DNA of 64,000 bases from Hoplostethus atlanticus (GCA_034670405.1 JAXDDX010000047.1:3072001-3136000), one strand, 5' to 3'; numbered from the stretch's first letter, positions 1-13,882 are shown. Made by a program: numbers and translations. The notes: generated from the letters alone by a model not told the origin.

Positions 1-109
1 CCTTGAGTAAAGCACCTCTCCAGTCCGGGTGTCCATCAGTGTGCTTGTACTGGGCAGCAGGTGTTGTAATTGACTTTACTTTCCCTCAACCCGCCTCGTC
101 TACTTCTAC

Positions 110-600
110 CTGAGTTACATTTCACCAGAATGACTTTGGACAACTCCCAGAGAAGGAGCATGAACTTGTTGCGGCTGTTGGTTTCATATGTAGGTGGAGA
201 GAGCGATAGTGATAGTGACAGCGAGAGCAAGCGAGCAGGTTTCTCCAGTCAAGAAAAAGTAAGAGTCGCATCCCTTACTCAAAAGACAACATGTCTTGTC
301 GCTGCATTGCATTCTGGTCTACTGTCGGCGGAGAAATTGGTATCTCTGCCTCTTCTACGAGGGATTTCTCCCTGTATGATTGTTGAACGTTGTCTAGAAA
401 GAAGCCCTTGCTCTTTGATCTTAAGGGACTGACACCAAAACCTAACATCAAACTATATTGTAGCTGACCTGGAAATATCTCTACGAGACCTCATGTCATC
501 TACATTTCACCAGTTAAGAAAAACAACAAAATGGACTCAGAAATGCAAGGCACACATTTTTAACAGAGTTGAAGTGTTTAAGATGGATTTTTCCTCCAAG
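110..600 (+). mobile_element. MITE-like element, second copy (same family as 19885-20370)
   Basis: Shares the ordered words CCAGAGTGACTTT-like start (here CCAGAATGACTTTGG), CCCAGAGAA, CATATGTAGGTGGAGAG, GTGACAGCGAGAG, CCCTTACTCAAAA and the end TGGATTTTTCC. The left terminus is not recognisable and the right terminus has decayed. Confidence 0.65.
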
Positions 601-1226
601 GTACCAGTTAGTTCTTAGCAGAATTCCCTTCTCAACAATTGTCTAAAGTAGGTATGTGTGTTGCATGTGGCCTCACACCTTCAGCTATGTGAGGCTAGAC
701 CAACCATGCAGTGGCAAAACAGGAGCAAATGTTTGGATGATACCTCTTTGCATGGAGCCAGGGTAACGGGCAGCCAATCCACAGCCTGTTTGATACAGAG
801 CCATTATTTTGCTTTGATTTCATTGGCTAATGGTCAGAGAGAGTGTACGGTGGTCAGCAGGGACAAAGCCTGAGCATAAACAATATATATATATAACTGA
901 GCCATTCAAATGTTATCGACTCAAAAGGTTACAGACCAGTGAGGCGGGTGACCCTAGTGATTTATCCACCACACAAATTGGCATTTGGCAGGTGTTAATT
1001 TCAGTTTCAGTTACTGAACTAGAGCATGCATGCTCAGGTGAGTTACTCTGGAGAAATGAAGGTAAATAGTTACTATTACTGTTAAATAAAATCCAACCAT
1101 TCCATCTCCTTATCCATATCTACCTCACCCAGAAAACCCCCAGGATTCAACAGTGTGTCAACTCTCAGTCAGTAGTAGCCTTTAACATGCCTGGCACACC
1201 TCGACACTTATGTAACACCATGCACG

Positions 1227-1228
<2 letters not shown>

Positions 1229-1273
<45 letters not shown>

Positions 1274-1430
1274 TCACAGGACTGACTGGTCTGACTGATG
1301 ACTCCAGATGATACCAGAATGTTCTCAAGATAGTTCTCAGGTTTATTTAAGGGCACGCAGTCAGAGCTAGATGAAAGGACATGACAGAGTATAGTAGAAG
1401 GATGTGCTGTTTGTAGACGGGCATACCAAT

Positions 1431-1473
<43 letters not shown>

Positions 1474-1539
1474 ACAAACTAGGCAGAGGGCTGAGAGATT
1501 AAGACATTTCTTCTTAGTTACCTGTTCACATGCATGCAG

Positions 1540-1574
<35 letters not shown>

Positions 1575-1580
1575 CACACA

Positions 1581-1653
<73 letters not shown>

Positions 1654-1656
1654 TAC
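1229..1656. repeat. Cluster of three (CA)n microsatellites
   Basis: CA tracts at 1229-1270, 1432-1470 and 1541-1650, the last with ATG, AA and TA interruptions. The last ends a few bases from the splice donor of the minus-strand exon at 1657. Confidence 0.95.
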
Positions 1657-1775
1657 CTGGCCTCTGCCACGGTGCAGCAGTAACTGCCGCTGCGCCGCGA
1701 GCTCCTGCCCACCCGCAGCTCCTCTCGAGACTTGCGGCGGTTGAAGTAGTCTGTGAGTTTCCCAAAACTCGCCAT
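1657..1775 (-). CDS. First coding exon of an unidentified minus-strand gene
   Basis: On the minus strand an ATG at 1775 opens MASFGKLTDYFNRRKSREEL and continues to SGSYCCTVAEA, 39 codons plus two bases. It ends at a donor GAGGCCAG|GTAACC. The codons are C/G-ending like those of capn15, the peptide is low in repeats, and the sequence upstream (1780-2300) is CpG-bearing and polypyrimidine-rich like a 5' UTR. The next exon would lie left of the window or beyond the CA tracts at 1230-1650, which start directly at the intron. I do not recognise the protein; the N-terminus is basic with RRKS and RSSRRS phosphosite-like motifs. Confidence 0.5.
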
Positions 1776-2244
1776 CTTTTCTCCTCTCACCTCCACCTCC
1801 CTCCCTCCCTCCCTCCTGTTGCCCTCTCTCCTTTTAATCCGTAAAAAACCAAAACAACCAAAACAAACAAACAAAAAAAAATGTGTTGAGTTTGTGGTTC
1901 AGTTCTGCCAAACTCCTGAGCCACGTCCTGTCTGGCCGTCTGCGTTCCTCTACCTCTACCTGGACTCTAGATGCACGGCGAGGCGTCAGCCGCGGGTCCG
2001 AGCCTCCCCGTCCTCCCTCATCCTCTTGTGCTCGGGGGGATGAATGCGCGGCAGAAAATAGCCAAACCTCCTGCCTGCTGCCTCCCTCCCTCTCTCTCTC
2101 TTTCTCTGGCTCCCGCTTCCCCTCTTTCGATCGTCTGCTGCTGCCTCTCAAAATAGTAACGTTTGCCTACCAGTCGACACAGCGGGAGCGGTAACCCCCG
2201 CAGTGGAGAGCGAAACCAGAAGGAGGAGGAGAGGAGAGTTGGAT

Positions 2245-2247
<3 letters not shown>

Positions 2248-2280
<33 letters not shown>

Positions 2281-2492
2281 GAGAGGTGGGTGCTGTGTGC
2301 CAGTCTCTCTCTCTCGCTGGTGCGTGAGTATGAGCTGCTATGATGTCTGTACCTAAGCCCACCCAACCCCCCCTTCCCTCTCTTCCTCTCTCTCTCTTCA
2401 TCTCACATTCTCTTGTGTCTCTTTCTCTCTATCATGCACACACACGCATTCTTACACATCACTGTTTGGCGATTGGCGGGCGTGCACACACA

Positions 2493-2552
<60 letters not shown>

Positions 2553-2656
2553 TCATTCAAAGCTAGAGAACAGGTGGTAGTGGTTGCTTTGTCTCGCTGT
2601 CCATCTCTTTCTCTCACATACACCTTCTTCACTATCATACCTTTCCCCTGTCTGTG

Positions 2657-2705
<49 letters not shown>

Positions 2706-2978
2706 AGGGGAAGCTCTCTTTCATCGATACTGAAAAACAAACAGAGCGGCTCGGTGGGAATGACCGTCTGTTGGCCCCCCGGTGCATTTATCTGGGGGAA
2801 CCACACTCTAAATAAAAACCATCGATCGGTAAGAAGAGCGCGAGGGAGGCTGGAGGTTTGTACTGGTGAGGGGGGAGAGAGGAGGGGGAGGGATGGGAAA
2901 CAAGGATGATGGGAAGAGGGGGCAAGCAAGGGAGGGAAGGATGGAGGGAGGGAGGGTGTGATGAGTGTGAACAGATCA

Positions 2979-3016
<38 letters not shown>

Positions 3017-3313
3017 TCCCTCGCCTACTCCAAACATCACACACACAGGCATTCCTCCATCTATTCCCTCTCATTCTCTCTCCAGAAGCCCTCCCTCCCT
3101 CTCTCTCTCTCCCTGACTGTGTCCCTCTTGACTCACCCTCTCTCTATCTATCATTTCTTGCTTTCATAATCAAAATCTCTCATGTACTCCATCACCCCCC
3201 CCATCGCTCTCCCCCCATAGCTCTCCCCCCTCCCTCCTCCATTTTCCCTGCCTGATCTAGATGTCTCTCCTCCTCTCCATCCCACCTTCCCTCTCTCTCT
3301 CTCTCTCTCTCTC
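2248..3313. repeat. Compound microsatellite cluster
   Basis: (GA)n at 2248-2278, (CA)n at 2484-2550, (GT)n at 2659-2704, (GT)n at 2982-3015 and (CT)n near 3291-3313, separated by polypyrimidine sequence. Confidence 0.95.
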
Positions 3314-4107
3314 CCTCCCTCTTTCTCCTCCACTCAAATGGCCCCAGGGGCGAGTTTCTAAATTGTCTGACTTTTACATCGCGCTCACTTGAGAGAGTAC
3401 ACAGCGAAGCCCGAGTGTGAAATATATATACACACACACACGCAGTACATAGCAGCAGGCATCCAAAAGCAACCAGGATCCCCAAAAAAAAAAGAATAGA
3501 AATAAGCAGTTTTCTTCTCACCTCGCCATTTTTATATTTAATGATAAGAAAAAAAGCTGAAAGCTGATTGAAGCTGCAGCTGGGGCATCTGGGGGCTAAT
3601 TGGGGAAATGAAGGCAACACAGCTGGGCCCATACAGCTGGTAATAGGACTGATGAAGTACTGGTCACTCACGTCTCCGTTAGCAACGCCACCAGGATGAG
3701 ATCTCACTTCTACAGCACTCACACTCAAATGGACGTAGCATAACACTAAATAAAAGAAAGCCTTTAGTTGATTCTTTTACCCAACGTGTCTTAGATACAG
3801 CACATACATGTGTAGCTTAAGTGGCCCCAGAGGGAATTGACCCCTAACCCCTGCTGGTGTTACTGGCTTTCTCTTCCCACTGAGGTAAACAGGACCAAAA
3901 CAGAGAGTCCAGCAATGATCTGATGAGGAGCGAACACTTAAATAAGCAATAGTAATAGATAGTAATAGGTCTTTAAAACATCCAAAAGTATAAATCAAGA
4001 TGTAATGACAGGCTCAGTACAGGCAGGCTGTAAAGTTACATGACAATTTGAAGATAAAGACATCACAATCTGAAATAATAAATGTACAACAGGAATTTGC
4101 CTTAGTG

Positions 4108-4161
<54 letters not shown>
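4108..4161. repeat. (GT)n microsatellite
   Basis: About 27 uninterrupted TG units. Confidence 0.95.
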
Positions 4162-4167
<6 letters not shown>

Positions 4168-4309
4168 GCTTGTATTTGCTCTGGTGTGATCCTACACTGG
4201 GAGTTAATATTGTGTGAAAGGTGTGGGCTGTGTGAGCTCTGCAGAGAGCTGGGCTTATTGATCTAACTCTCCCCTCTGCCTCCCCCTCCATCTTAATGCT
4301 GTTCCTTCT

Positions 4310-4332
4310 CTCTCTCCCTCTCTCTCTCTCTG

Positions 4333-4371
<39 letters not shown>
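4310..4371. repeat. (CT)n microsatellite, interrupted
   Basis: CT units with CCC and TG interruptions. Confidence 0.9.
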
Positions 4372-4373
<2 letters not shown>

Positions 4374-4825
4374 CTTGATTCTCAGCACACGGTTCGTTGT
4401 TGACATGCCTCTGCAGCAATGTCGCCGAGACAAATTCCTCTACATTTATTGCGGTTGGAGATTACATTAACTCTGACTTGTAAACATGCATTAACAGAAA
4501 AGCACACTCTCATTTCTCATTTCCACCCTATAGGAAGCGTGCTGTCAATTTCAACAGTGCAGGGAGAAAAACATTCATGGACACTCCACTAATATGCACA
4601 CATAATGCCCATAATGTCTGTACTTGCTGCTTTATACCTGAGAAAAGCATCCTGTATGTACGCTAGAGTTAAAATATATAATATCTGCCCACAAATCTCG
4701 TTTCCAAAAACATTTCCAAAAACAACGCTTGTGTAAGCCACCTTCCACAGTGGTTTAAAATTGGATCTTGCTTGATAAATGGGGTTGTCTGTGTTTAATA
4801 GCCAGGGAGAAACACAGAGAAAGAG

Positions 4826-4876
<51 letters not shown>

Positions 4877-4892
4877 GGGAGAGAGAGAGGGA
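4826..4892. repeat. (GA)n microsatellite
   Basis: GA units with several GG interruptions near the 3' end. Confidence 0.95.
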
Positions 4893-5391
4893 GTTAAGAG
4901 AATTGAGGAAGAAGCAGAAAGAAAGTGAGTCTCGAGGAAAAGAGGGCATGGCGGCGGCAGAGCGAACACCAAGCCTCTGAGGAGACTTTACCACCACAGC
5001 TCAAACTACTGATGGCTCTGGCTTCTTCCTCCTCTTGCGTTTGGCTCTCAAACGGCTTGGACTGATGAATAAACTATACAGCACGTTGCCGTTTTCATTT
5101 GAACACAAAACAGCCTCACTTCGGGAGTGGGAAAGGACGTGCAATGTATTTCATTGCATTCAGGTTTTAGGCCACCGCCATTTGAGTTTAAAATTTCAAT
5201 CCCTGGGCATGTGACGTCACCGCCGCCAGCCAGATGAAACCAGTTTTTAAATTCTATGTATCTGAAAAGTAAAGATGCTAAAATTGGAGAGTAAACATGT
5301 TTATTTGACCAAAACAAACTCTGCTCTGTTGGACCCAGAATGCACCGAGCCACAGAATGTAACAAAGTGTTCCTCCACTATTGTGTGTGCA

Positions 5392-5394
<3 letters not shown>

Positions 5395-5442
<48 letters not shown>

Positions 5443-5542
5443 CGGCGTGCATGTGAGTGTGAACTCAATGACAACACGGAGAATGGCATTAAATATTCAT
5501 CACTTCACCCTCCACTTTGAACTGAAGTGATGTCTGATGACG

Positions 5543-5587
<45 letters not shown>

Positions 5588-5795
5588 TGCACAACTTGTA
5601 ACAGATCTTAGCAATCAATCCACAGACACTTTGATACACCATTCCACTCTACAGTTAATTTGACAAGCGAGAGACGGAGAAACAGACAGGTGGAGAAAGT
5701 TTCCTCCTGTAATTACTGTAGCAGCTCTACTCACTAGCTCTCTCTACTGGGATTTGTCAGACAGGAACATTCTCCCTCTGACACACACACACACA

Positions 5796-5826
<31 letters not shown>

Positions 5827-5925
5827 CACAATTAGTGTTATTCACAGTAAAAATGAATGCCATCTTATTGGAATACAGAGGAAGAATCATTCATATCCTC
5901 ATAGAATGATAAGCACCCACTAAGG

Positions 5926-5969
<44 letters not shown>

Positions 5970-6044
5970 GATGAACACTGCCAACCTCTTTATGACTCAT
6001 CAGCAAAGGGCACCGTGAAGCAGCCCAAGGATTATCTCCTTTTC

Positions 6045-6085
<41 letters not shown>
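5395..6085. repeat. Five (CA/GT)n tracts
   Basis: (GT)n 5395-5438, (CA)n 5545-5584, (CA)n 5781-5830 with one CC slip, (CA)n 5930-5968 and (GT)n 6049-6085. Alternating polarity makes hairpin pairing possible. Confidence 0.95.
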
Positions 6086-6086
<1 letters not shown>

Positions 6087-6439
6087 CCTCTATACTTCTC
6101 ACACGGAAGTGATGCTCGCTACCATCAAGACCACATCCCTTCTTTTATTGCCTCCCTCTCTCCCTATTTCCTTCCTTTCTCTTCCCTTTTCATTCTCATC
6201 CTCCTTTCATCCTCTAGCTGTCAACTCCTCTTCTTAGCTCACGTTTCTGTCTGTCTGTCTGTCTCTTTCTCTCTCTTACACTCACAGCTTTTCTTTGATT
6301 ATAATCCTATAAAAATCCTACATTCCTATTCCGTCTGGAGTTACAGGAATATGTAAGGAATACAGCAGGTACAGCAGTATTCTCTCAATGTGTTGCAATG
6401 TGATTCATTCCCTACCAAAATAATCCCTACCCTAATTGT

Positions 6440-7168
6440 AGTGACCTGTTACACGATTACAATCACCTGTTACATGATTACCATCACCTGGTACATGATT
6501 ACCATCACCTGGTACACGATTACAATCACCTGTTACACGATTACAATCACCTGGTACACGATTACAATCACCTGTTACATGATTACAATCACCTGGTACA
6601 TGATTACCATCACCTGGTACACGATTACCATCACCTGTTACATGATTACAATCACCTGGTACACGATTACCATCACCTGTTACATGATTACAATCACCTG
6701 TTACACGATTACCATCACCTGTTGCATGATTACCATCACCTGTTGCATGATTACCATCACCTGTTACACGATTACCATCACCTGTTACACGATTACAATC
6801 ACCTGTTACACGATTACCATCACCTGTTACACGATTACAATCACCTGTTACACGATTACAATCACCTGTTACACGATTACAATCACCTGTTACACGATTA
6901 CCATCACCTGTTACACGATTACCATCACCTGTTACATGATTACCATCACCTGTTACACGATTACAATCACCTGTTACACGATTACAATCACCTGTTACAC
7001 GATTACCATCACCTGTTACACGATTACCATCATCTGTTACACGATTACAATCACCTATTACACGATTACCATCACCTGTTACACGATTACAATCACCTGT
7101 TACACGATTACCATCACCTGTTACACGATTACAATCACTTGTTACATGATTACCATCACCTGTTACGT
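6440..7168. repeat. 21-bp minisatellite, about 35 units
   Basis: Tandem unit close to TGTTACACGATTACCATCACC, with variants at C/T in ACACGA/ACATGA, A/C in ACAATC/ACCATC and T/G in GTTAC/GGTAC. Being a multiple of three with no stop in several frames, it stays open on both strands (ITITCYT one way, GDGNRVT the other). Confidence 0.97.
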
Positions 7169-7775
7169 GAGTACAGCAACAATTTAAATGATCACAGTTT
7201 GAGATTATAGTCACCTGCCTACCAAGGTGATGTAAGGAAACATAATGAATCCATGGATGAATAAGAAAACTGAAATTGTCTCCCCTTACCATCGTGGTTT
7301 GGCGTTACTCATGGTGAGCAATGAACTCACAGTGGGATTTCAGGGTGGTGGAACAATTTCATTTAGGTTCAGAGAATGATGTTCAGATAGCAGAGCCGTG
7401 GAAAAAGCCGATGTTTGTGATTGATTAAATCGAGGTGTTAATATTGCTGGAATGATGGAGGGCATGGTTTAGACAGTGTTATTCTTGAATCAAATACACT
7501 TCTTCAGGCTGGGCTTCAATTAAGGACCAGCAGAGCCCATTCTTAAGGGGATATGTTTCATCACATAGGATCAGAAACATTTGATGTACACATTAGTACA
7601 AAGTATTTTAGTATTTTCAAAGTACTGCTGATTTTTTATGTTTCCATCCATCCAACACCACATTCATTCATTCATTCATTGACTCATTCTTCCACCCTTC
7701 CTTTCTCCCTCCTTATCTAGCTTGGTATTCCAGCATCATTCAACGTTCACACAGAATTATTGATAATTATTGAGA

Positions 7776-7778
<3 letters not shown>

Positions 7779-7816
<38 letters not shown>

Positions 7817-7973
7817 TCTGGGACGTTCTGTATCCAGTTTATGGGGTGACCTGAGGGGAACAAACAACAGCTGGGTACCGTATGATTCACATCCCTACTG
7901 TCACATAGAGTTCCAGGTAATGGAGCGGCCGAACATTCACACATACACCAACACACTTGCACGCTCACTGTCC

Positions 7974-8030
<57 letters not shown>
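7779..8030. repeat. (GT)n and (CT)n(CA)n microsatellites
   Basis: (GT)n at 7779-7814 and a compound (CT)n(CA)n at 7974-8030. Confidence 0.95.
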
Positions 8031-8037
<7 letters not shown>

Positions 8038-8988
8038 TGGTGCACATGCACACACACAAATGCACAGTTCGTCCTGTCCTTTGATCAGACGAGAAGACCC
8101 ACTCCTTGAGCACAGAAGGCTTTCAGACGTGTTCACAGGTTTAATCCTTTCAGGTTAATTTGGTGTTATATCCATTTTAGAAACACAACCATTACATACT
8201 GTAAATATATTGAAGCTTCATATCTCTAAAATATAGATGATCCAGAGTGTCATCATCATCAAGTGTGATCATTTTGTTATTGTCATTTTGTTATTGTGAT
8301 CATTTTGTTAATTGTACACTTTACTTAACCTTACTTTGTTTTAAGCTCAAAAGCTCAAAGGTAATTTTGTAATACTATTTTTCGCTTTTTCAAATGATAT
8401 TTTGGATCAAATAAATTTGCCTTAAAATGATAAATTATATCAAATAATCCTTTGAAAAAAATGGAACTCAAGTACACTGTGAACCCTTGAAAAACACGAG
8501 GAGTTTCATTCACCTGATCCCACAAGTGATATGTCTACTGATCAGGTGGGATACATCAAGCACTTAAAATAAGTGAAATCATATTCAGATCTCTTTGTCC
8601 AAGTCTGAAGATGACAACGACCGAGACACGATGGAGAACTTTCCCACTGACTGCTTTTAACTGACAGACACATAAACGAATGCAATCACAGGAAAAGTGT
8701 GCCAGCATTGTCACCTATGTCCCCACCAAAATCCTGTATCTTCAAAAAAATCACCTTTTTTAGAAAAGTTGGTTGCTTTTCCCATTGATGCTCTTGCACT
8801 TTTGACATGTGACAACTCATTTCAATGTGTCGCCTCGAGTCATCCACACTTTCTGCACACGGAAGACAATGCCAGATGTTGTGTATGGTGGGAAAAATGG
8901 CAGAATTAGAGATTAAGACTACATGGGGATTAAAGGTTAAAGTTTCCACAAAAATTAAAGCATTCTCTTGTATGGAGGATAAACATGC

Positions 8989-8991
<3 letters not shown>

Positions 8992-9060
<69 letters not shown>
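8992..9060. repeat. (CA)n microsatellite
   Basis: About 34 uninterrupted CA units. Confidence 0.95.
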
Positions 9061-9062
<2 letters not shown>

Positions 9063-9581
9063 CTTTTACATCTTGTCCCTATCCATGTAAAAGAAACATC
9101 AGGACTACTGTAGCCCAGCTGTTATTTGAAGTCCGGCGCTGTGTGGCCCGCTCTGACCCAGCTGTCCATTTAGGTGAACGGGGCTGGACAGCTAAGATAG
9201 CAGCTTTCAGTGCGTCTGTCTGCAAGGAGCAGGAACCAGCTATCGATTGAGAGTCTTTTGCAGCATGGTCAGTGGGGGTGGGGGGATAATGGATGGGTGA
9301 CGGGGGGGAGAGAGACTGGGAGTGAGAGGAGGAGGCAGTAATATCACGACCACGACAGAAGACTCAGAAGAGTGGAAAGCAGATGAGACTTCAACTGCTT
9401 TGTTTTGCTTCCTGACAGGATTTCTGTTAACCTTTTTATTTACCTGAGGAAGGTTCAGCAAACACTTCACACACATTCAGACCAAGGAGCTGCTCAGTAC
9501 AACCACTGCCAGCCAATGAGCATTTATTAATGACATGGCAGCTTTCCATTCCAACTGTCAACATGTCTGTCCATCGATCCC

Positions 9582-9628
9582 CCTTCCTTCCTTCCTTCCT
9601 TCCTTCCTTCCTTCCTTCCTTCCTTCCT
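9582..9628. repeat. (TTCC)n microsatellite
   Basis: About 11 tetranucleotide units. Confidence 0.95.
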
Positions 9629-9799
9629 CTCTACAAATACATTCCCAAATACATTCAACACCTTGCCGTCTCTCTTTCTCTCCTCCATCTCTCTGTTTCC
9701 TTCCTTCACTCTCTCTCTCTTCCTACCGGTCCATTCATCATTTCTTCCCTCACTCTCTCTTTCTATCCCTCCCTCCCACCTCCTCCTCTTCTCTCCATC

Positions 9800-9999
<200 letters not shown>

Positions 10000-10660
10000 C
10001 ACCTCCAGCCATCAGGCCATTCAGACATAAATTACAGAGCTTCTGGTCTGGGGGGCTGGTCTGAATAAATGATGAAGCTCTGCAAATGTTGGCTGCTGAC
10101 TTTGAACTTCTCCTAAACTTCTTACAAAACTTCTGATGAATTACCGCTGCCAGGAGGCTCCCGGTCAGCAAATTAAAACAGTTTCTTCAGGTTAAAGGCA
10201 TATTAATGTCCGATTAAAAGCCGATCGGAGCTACCCCTAGGTAAGAATACGTGGGAATAGAGGGAATATAGGGAAGGAGTGTAAGAATGGAGGGAGGTTG
10301 GTCTCCAAACCCCAATAAAAGATGAGTCTAACTGAACCGCACAAGCACATAGAGAAACCCAACCGGTTGAAATATCCTCTCCTGAGAGTTGCTGCTTCCA
10401 GTAGAGGTGTTGCAGCTTCATCCTGAGTGAGTAGGGAACTAATCGATGTCTTCTAGAGGGGATGCACTGAGATGTAAAGGTGTTGCAGCAGCAGGGCGGT
10501 GTGTGGCGAGGAGAGAGAGAGAGGGTCCTTCACCGGGTTCAAACCCCTTGTGTCGGCCAGCTGAAGTGGGAGGAATTCATCAGCCATCGGTCAATCAGTT
10601 AGTTTATTGAAGCAGTACTTCATCTAATGGGACACACAAACACATCGATGTACATGTTCG

Positions 10661-10867
<207 letters not shown>

Positions 10868-11118
10868 TGAGCAGCAGACAATTTTACCCCACTTCAGTGA
10901 TTTACTCACACACACACTCATAAATAGACACACACACACACACAAACATTTTCCTTTGATGAAAGCCAACCGCTGTTTCTGTTTTTGTTTTTGCTCTTGT
11001 CTATTATTGATGTCCTACCGACAGCCTCCTGTGATTCATTATGCAGCAGATCGGAGGGATTTGAACAGCGCCGTGTGCCGTTCTTCATCCTCTGGAGAGT
11101 GATTAGACTGCTGTGTGC

Positions 11119-11157
<39 letters not shown>

Positions 11158-11351
11158 GGCAGGATGTTCTAGGTGAGATGAGTGGTCCTCCAGTCGCCGT
11201 CGCAACGTCGCAACGTCATAACACAATCAGAATCTGTCTCGATTGAATGAGTCATGTTGTGTTACACGTCGGCGTTACGTGTGTGTGTGTGTGTGTGTGT
11301 GTGTTCTGTTAAGAATTAGGAACAAAAAGGCTGTTTTTTCATCTGATGTAA

Positions 11352-11389
<38 letters not shown>

Positions 11390-11797
11390 GCATAAACAGC
11401 AGTAGATGCACCAGATAAGTCCAGATGTACAAGATACGCTTTAATGTTTGTAGAAATCTGCTAACTTTTACTTTTAATCCCCATGTAGTCTCATTTTAGT
11501 CTTGATGAAATAAACCATTTAGACACTTCTTAGTTTGACACATATACACATAAATACACACCACTAGATATGATAATAAGTAAGATATGAGAATATCTAC
11601 TGTCGATGAAGAGGACCAGAGACATTAATAGGAGGAGGTGAAGGTCGGGGTGCATGGGGGTCAGGCATGCAGCAGTGAGTTAGGGAGGTTAGGGGTTGGA
11701 AAGTCAATGGAGTGTCCTCACAAGGATTGTAACTCCAGGATGTGTGTGCCTATGTGTGTGTGTGTGCATCTGTACGCACATGTTTGTGTATGTGTAT

Positions 11798-11864
<67 letters not shown>

Positions 11865-11971
11865 TGGAAGAAGTTGACAGTGTGGTGCGATCATGTCAGC
11901 TATCAGCAGACACAGACATGAGACCTTCCAGCTATGCTGCTCACATAGCCTTGGAGACAGGCTGGGAAACA

Positions 11972-12005
<34 letters not shown>

Positions 12006-12225
12006 GCATGGACACACACACATTGTTCTCCTTGAAGCAACAATAATTTGTCTTCCGAGTGTCTGTTCAATGTGAACAGGTACATCTTGTCCTGAACCAT
12101 GACATGAATGTAATGCAGACTTGGTGCAAAATCAAAAAAAGATGGCCGCCCATCGGTCTGATGTCATTCCCCCTGAGGCAGCTGTTTTCCGAATGACGGG
12201 ATTTTTCATGGTCAGAGGAAGCAGC

Positions 12226-12261
<36 letters not shown>
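11119..12261. repeat. (GT)n and (CA)n cluster
   Basis: Tracts at 11119-11155, 11277-11303, 11351-11387, 11739-11860 (long, partly TATG-interrupted), 11973-12001 and 12227-12261. Confidence 0.93.
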
Positions 12262-12263
<2 letters not shown>

Positions 12264-13189
12264 TGCGGTATGGTTTTATTTTTGTGGCCAGGTTATGTTG
12301 TAAACTGTGGGGAAAAGACATTCTTGTAAGTATAAGGCTAAACGCACCACGTGCTACATTTGTGGTTGGAGTGGTGAACTGACTGAAGACGCTGTAGTCT
12401 TTAAGCCACTGAGGAGCGATTAAGAGCCGCAGCACCCATAAATCATCTTCACCAAAAACACATAAATCCACATAAATCGCCCTGAAAGTATTAACTTCGG
12501 CTTGTTTGTGCATCCATACGTTCCCCGCGTTTGGACAGCTCAGCCCCAAATGACCAATTACGGCTGTGCTGGTTAACTGCTCACCCAATTATCAGCTCGT
12601 CAGAGAGGATTGAGAAGGTAGAAGTGGATCTCGACTTCACTTCACTAATTTGTGCACTTTTTAAATGTTCGACTGTGTAAAATGAGTTTCCAGTTAATGG
12701 CTTGTAACGCAATCGTTCTTATCCAATTATGATTAGCACGCCGAGTGAAGAAGCGCTACAAAGCACATCAAGCTCCTCCTCAGCATCTAGACGAACGTGA
12801 CTGCGACCTCGCGAGTCTGATTCCCACGCGACCTCCGTTCTCTCGATTCCTGGAAAGCTTGACATACCGGTCACGCTTCAGTAATACACTGCGGCCATTA
12901 GCCCTGTCAAATGGCTCCGACCTCAATTTCCCTCCGTTGATTTCTTCATAGACTGTGTGAATAAATCCACTCTCTGCCACGAACCCAGATCAGACCGCCG
13001 GCAGCTTAACGCCAGCGCCGGCGGTTCAACCCCTGTAAATGGGGTTTGTAGGTTCACCGTGATTTCCACTGGAGGGGAGAGAGAGGGGGAAATGGGTGAG
13101 CTGTAAATAGACACTGACAGAGTTAGGGTCATGCAATTAGGAGGGACGCAAAGGACACTCTTTGGGTGCATCCCAAAACTCTGAAAATC

Positions 13190-13882
13190 ACTCCTCCTGT
13201 CCTCCACTACCTCCTCCTGTCCTCCACTACCTCCTCCTTTCCTCCACTACCTCCTCCTGTCTTCCACTACCTCCTCCTTTCCTTCACTACCTCCTCTTTT
13301 CCTCCACTACCTCCTCCTTTCCTCCACAACCTCTTCCTTTCCTTCACTACCTCCTCCTGTCCTCCACTACCTCCTCCTTTCCTCCACTACCTCCTCCTGT
13401 CCTCCACTATCTCCTCCTTTCTTCCACTACCTCCTCCTTTCCTCCACTACCTCCTCCTGTCCTCCACTACCTCCTCCTGTCCTCCACTACCTCCTCCTTT
13501 CCTCCACTACCTCCTCTTTTCCTCCACAACCTCTTCCTTTCCTTCACTACCTCTTCCTTTCCTTCACTACCTCCTCCTGTCCTCCACTACCTCCTCCTGT
13601 CCTCCACTACCTCCTCCTTTCCTCCACTACCTCCTCCTGTCCTCCACTACCTCCTCCTTTCCTCCACTACCTCCTCCTGTCCTCCACTACCTCCTCCTTT
13701 CCTCCACTACCTCCTCCTTTCCTCCACTACCTCCTCCTTTCCTTCAATACCTCCTCCTTTCCTTCACTACCTCCTCCTTTCCTCCACTACCTCCTCCTGT
13801 CCTCCACTACCTCCTCCTTTCCTCCACTACCTCCTCCTTTCCTTCACTACCTCCTCCTTTCCTCCACTACCTCCTCCTGTCC
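13190..13882. repeat. 20-bp minisatellite, about 34 units
   Basis: Tandem unit CCTCCACTACCTCCTCCTTT with T/G at unit position 19 (CTCCTTT/CTCCTGT) and a few C/T variants. The strand is wholly polypyrimidine-biased. The two variant units are mixed along the array, so the array has diverged by local duplication. It ends in unique sequence at 13883. Confidence 0.97.

Noticed and set aside
1228-1765. Long Cys-Val / His-Thr open frames over CA tracts (and the same throughout 1-20 kb)
   Set aside because: Pure dinucleotide read-through; no unique coding sequence apart from the exon at 1657-1775.
6440-7168. CRISPR-like array of regularly spaced repeats
   Set aside because: Units are directly tandem with no spacers, and the genome is vertebrate.
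6390-7292. 265- and 286-codon frames that look like repeat proteins
   Set aside because: They are a 21-bp minisatellite open in both directions; no start context, splice support or known family.
10485-10560. SINE suggested by B-box-like GGGTTCAAACCCC
   Set aside because: Only the B-box word is recognisable; no A-box or tail, so not called as an element.
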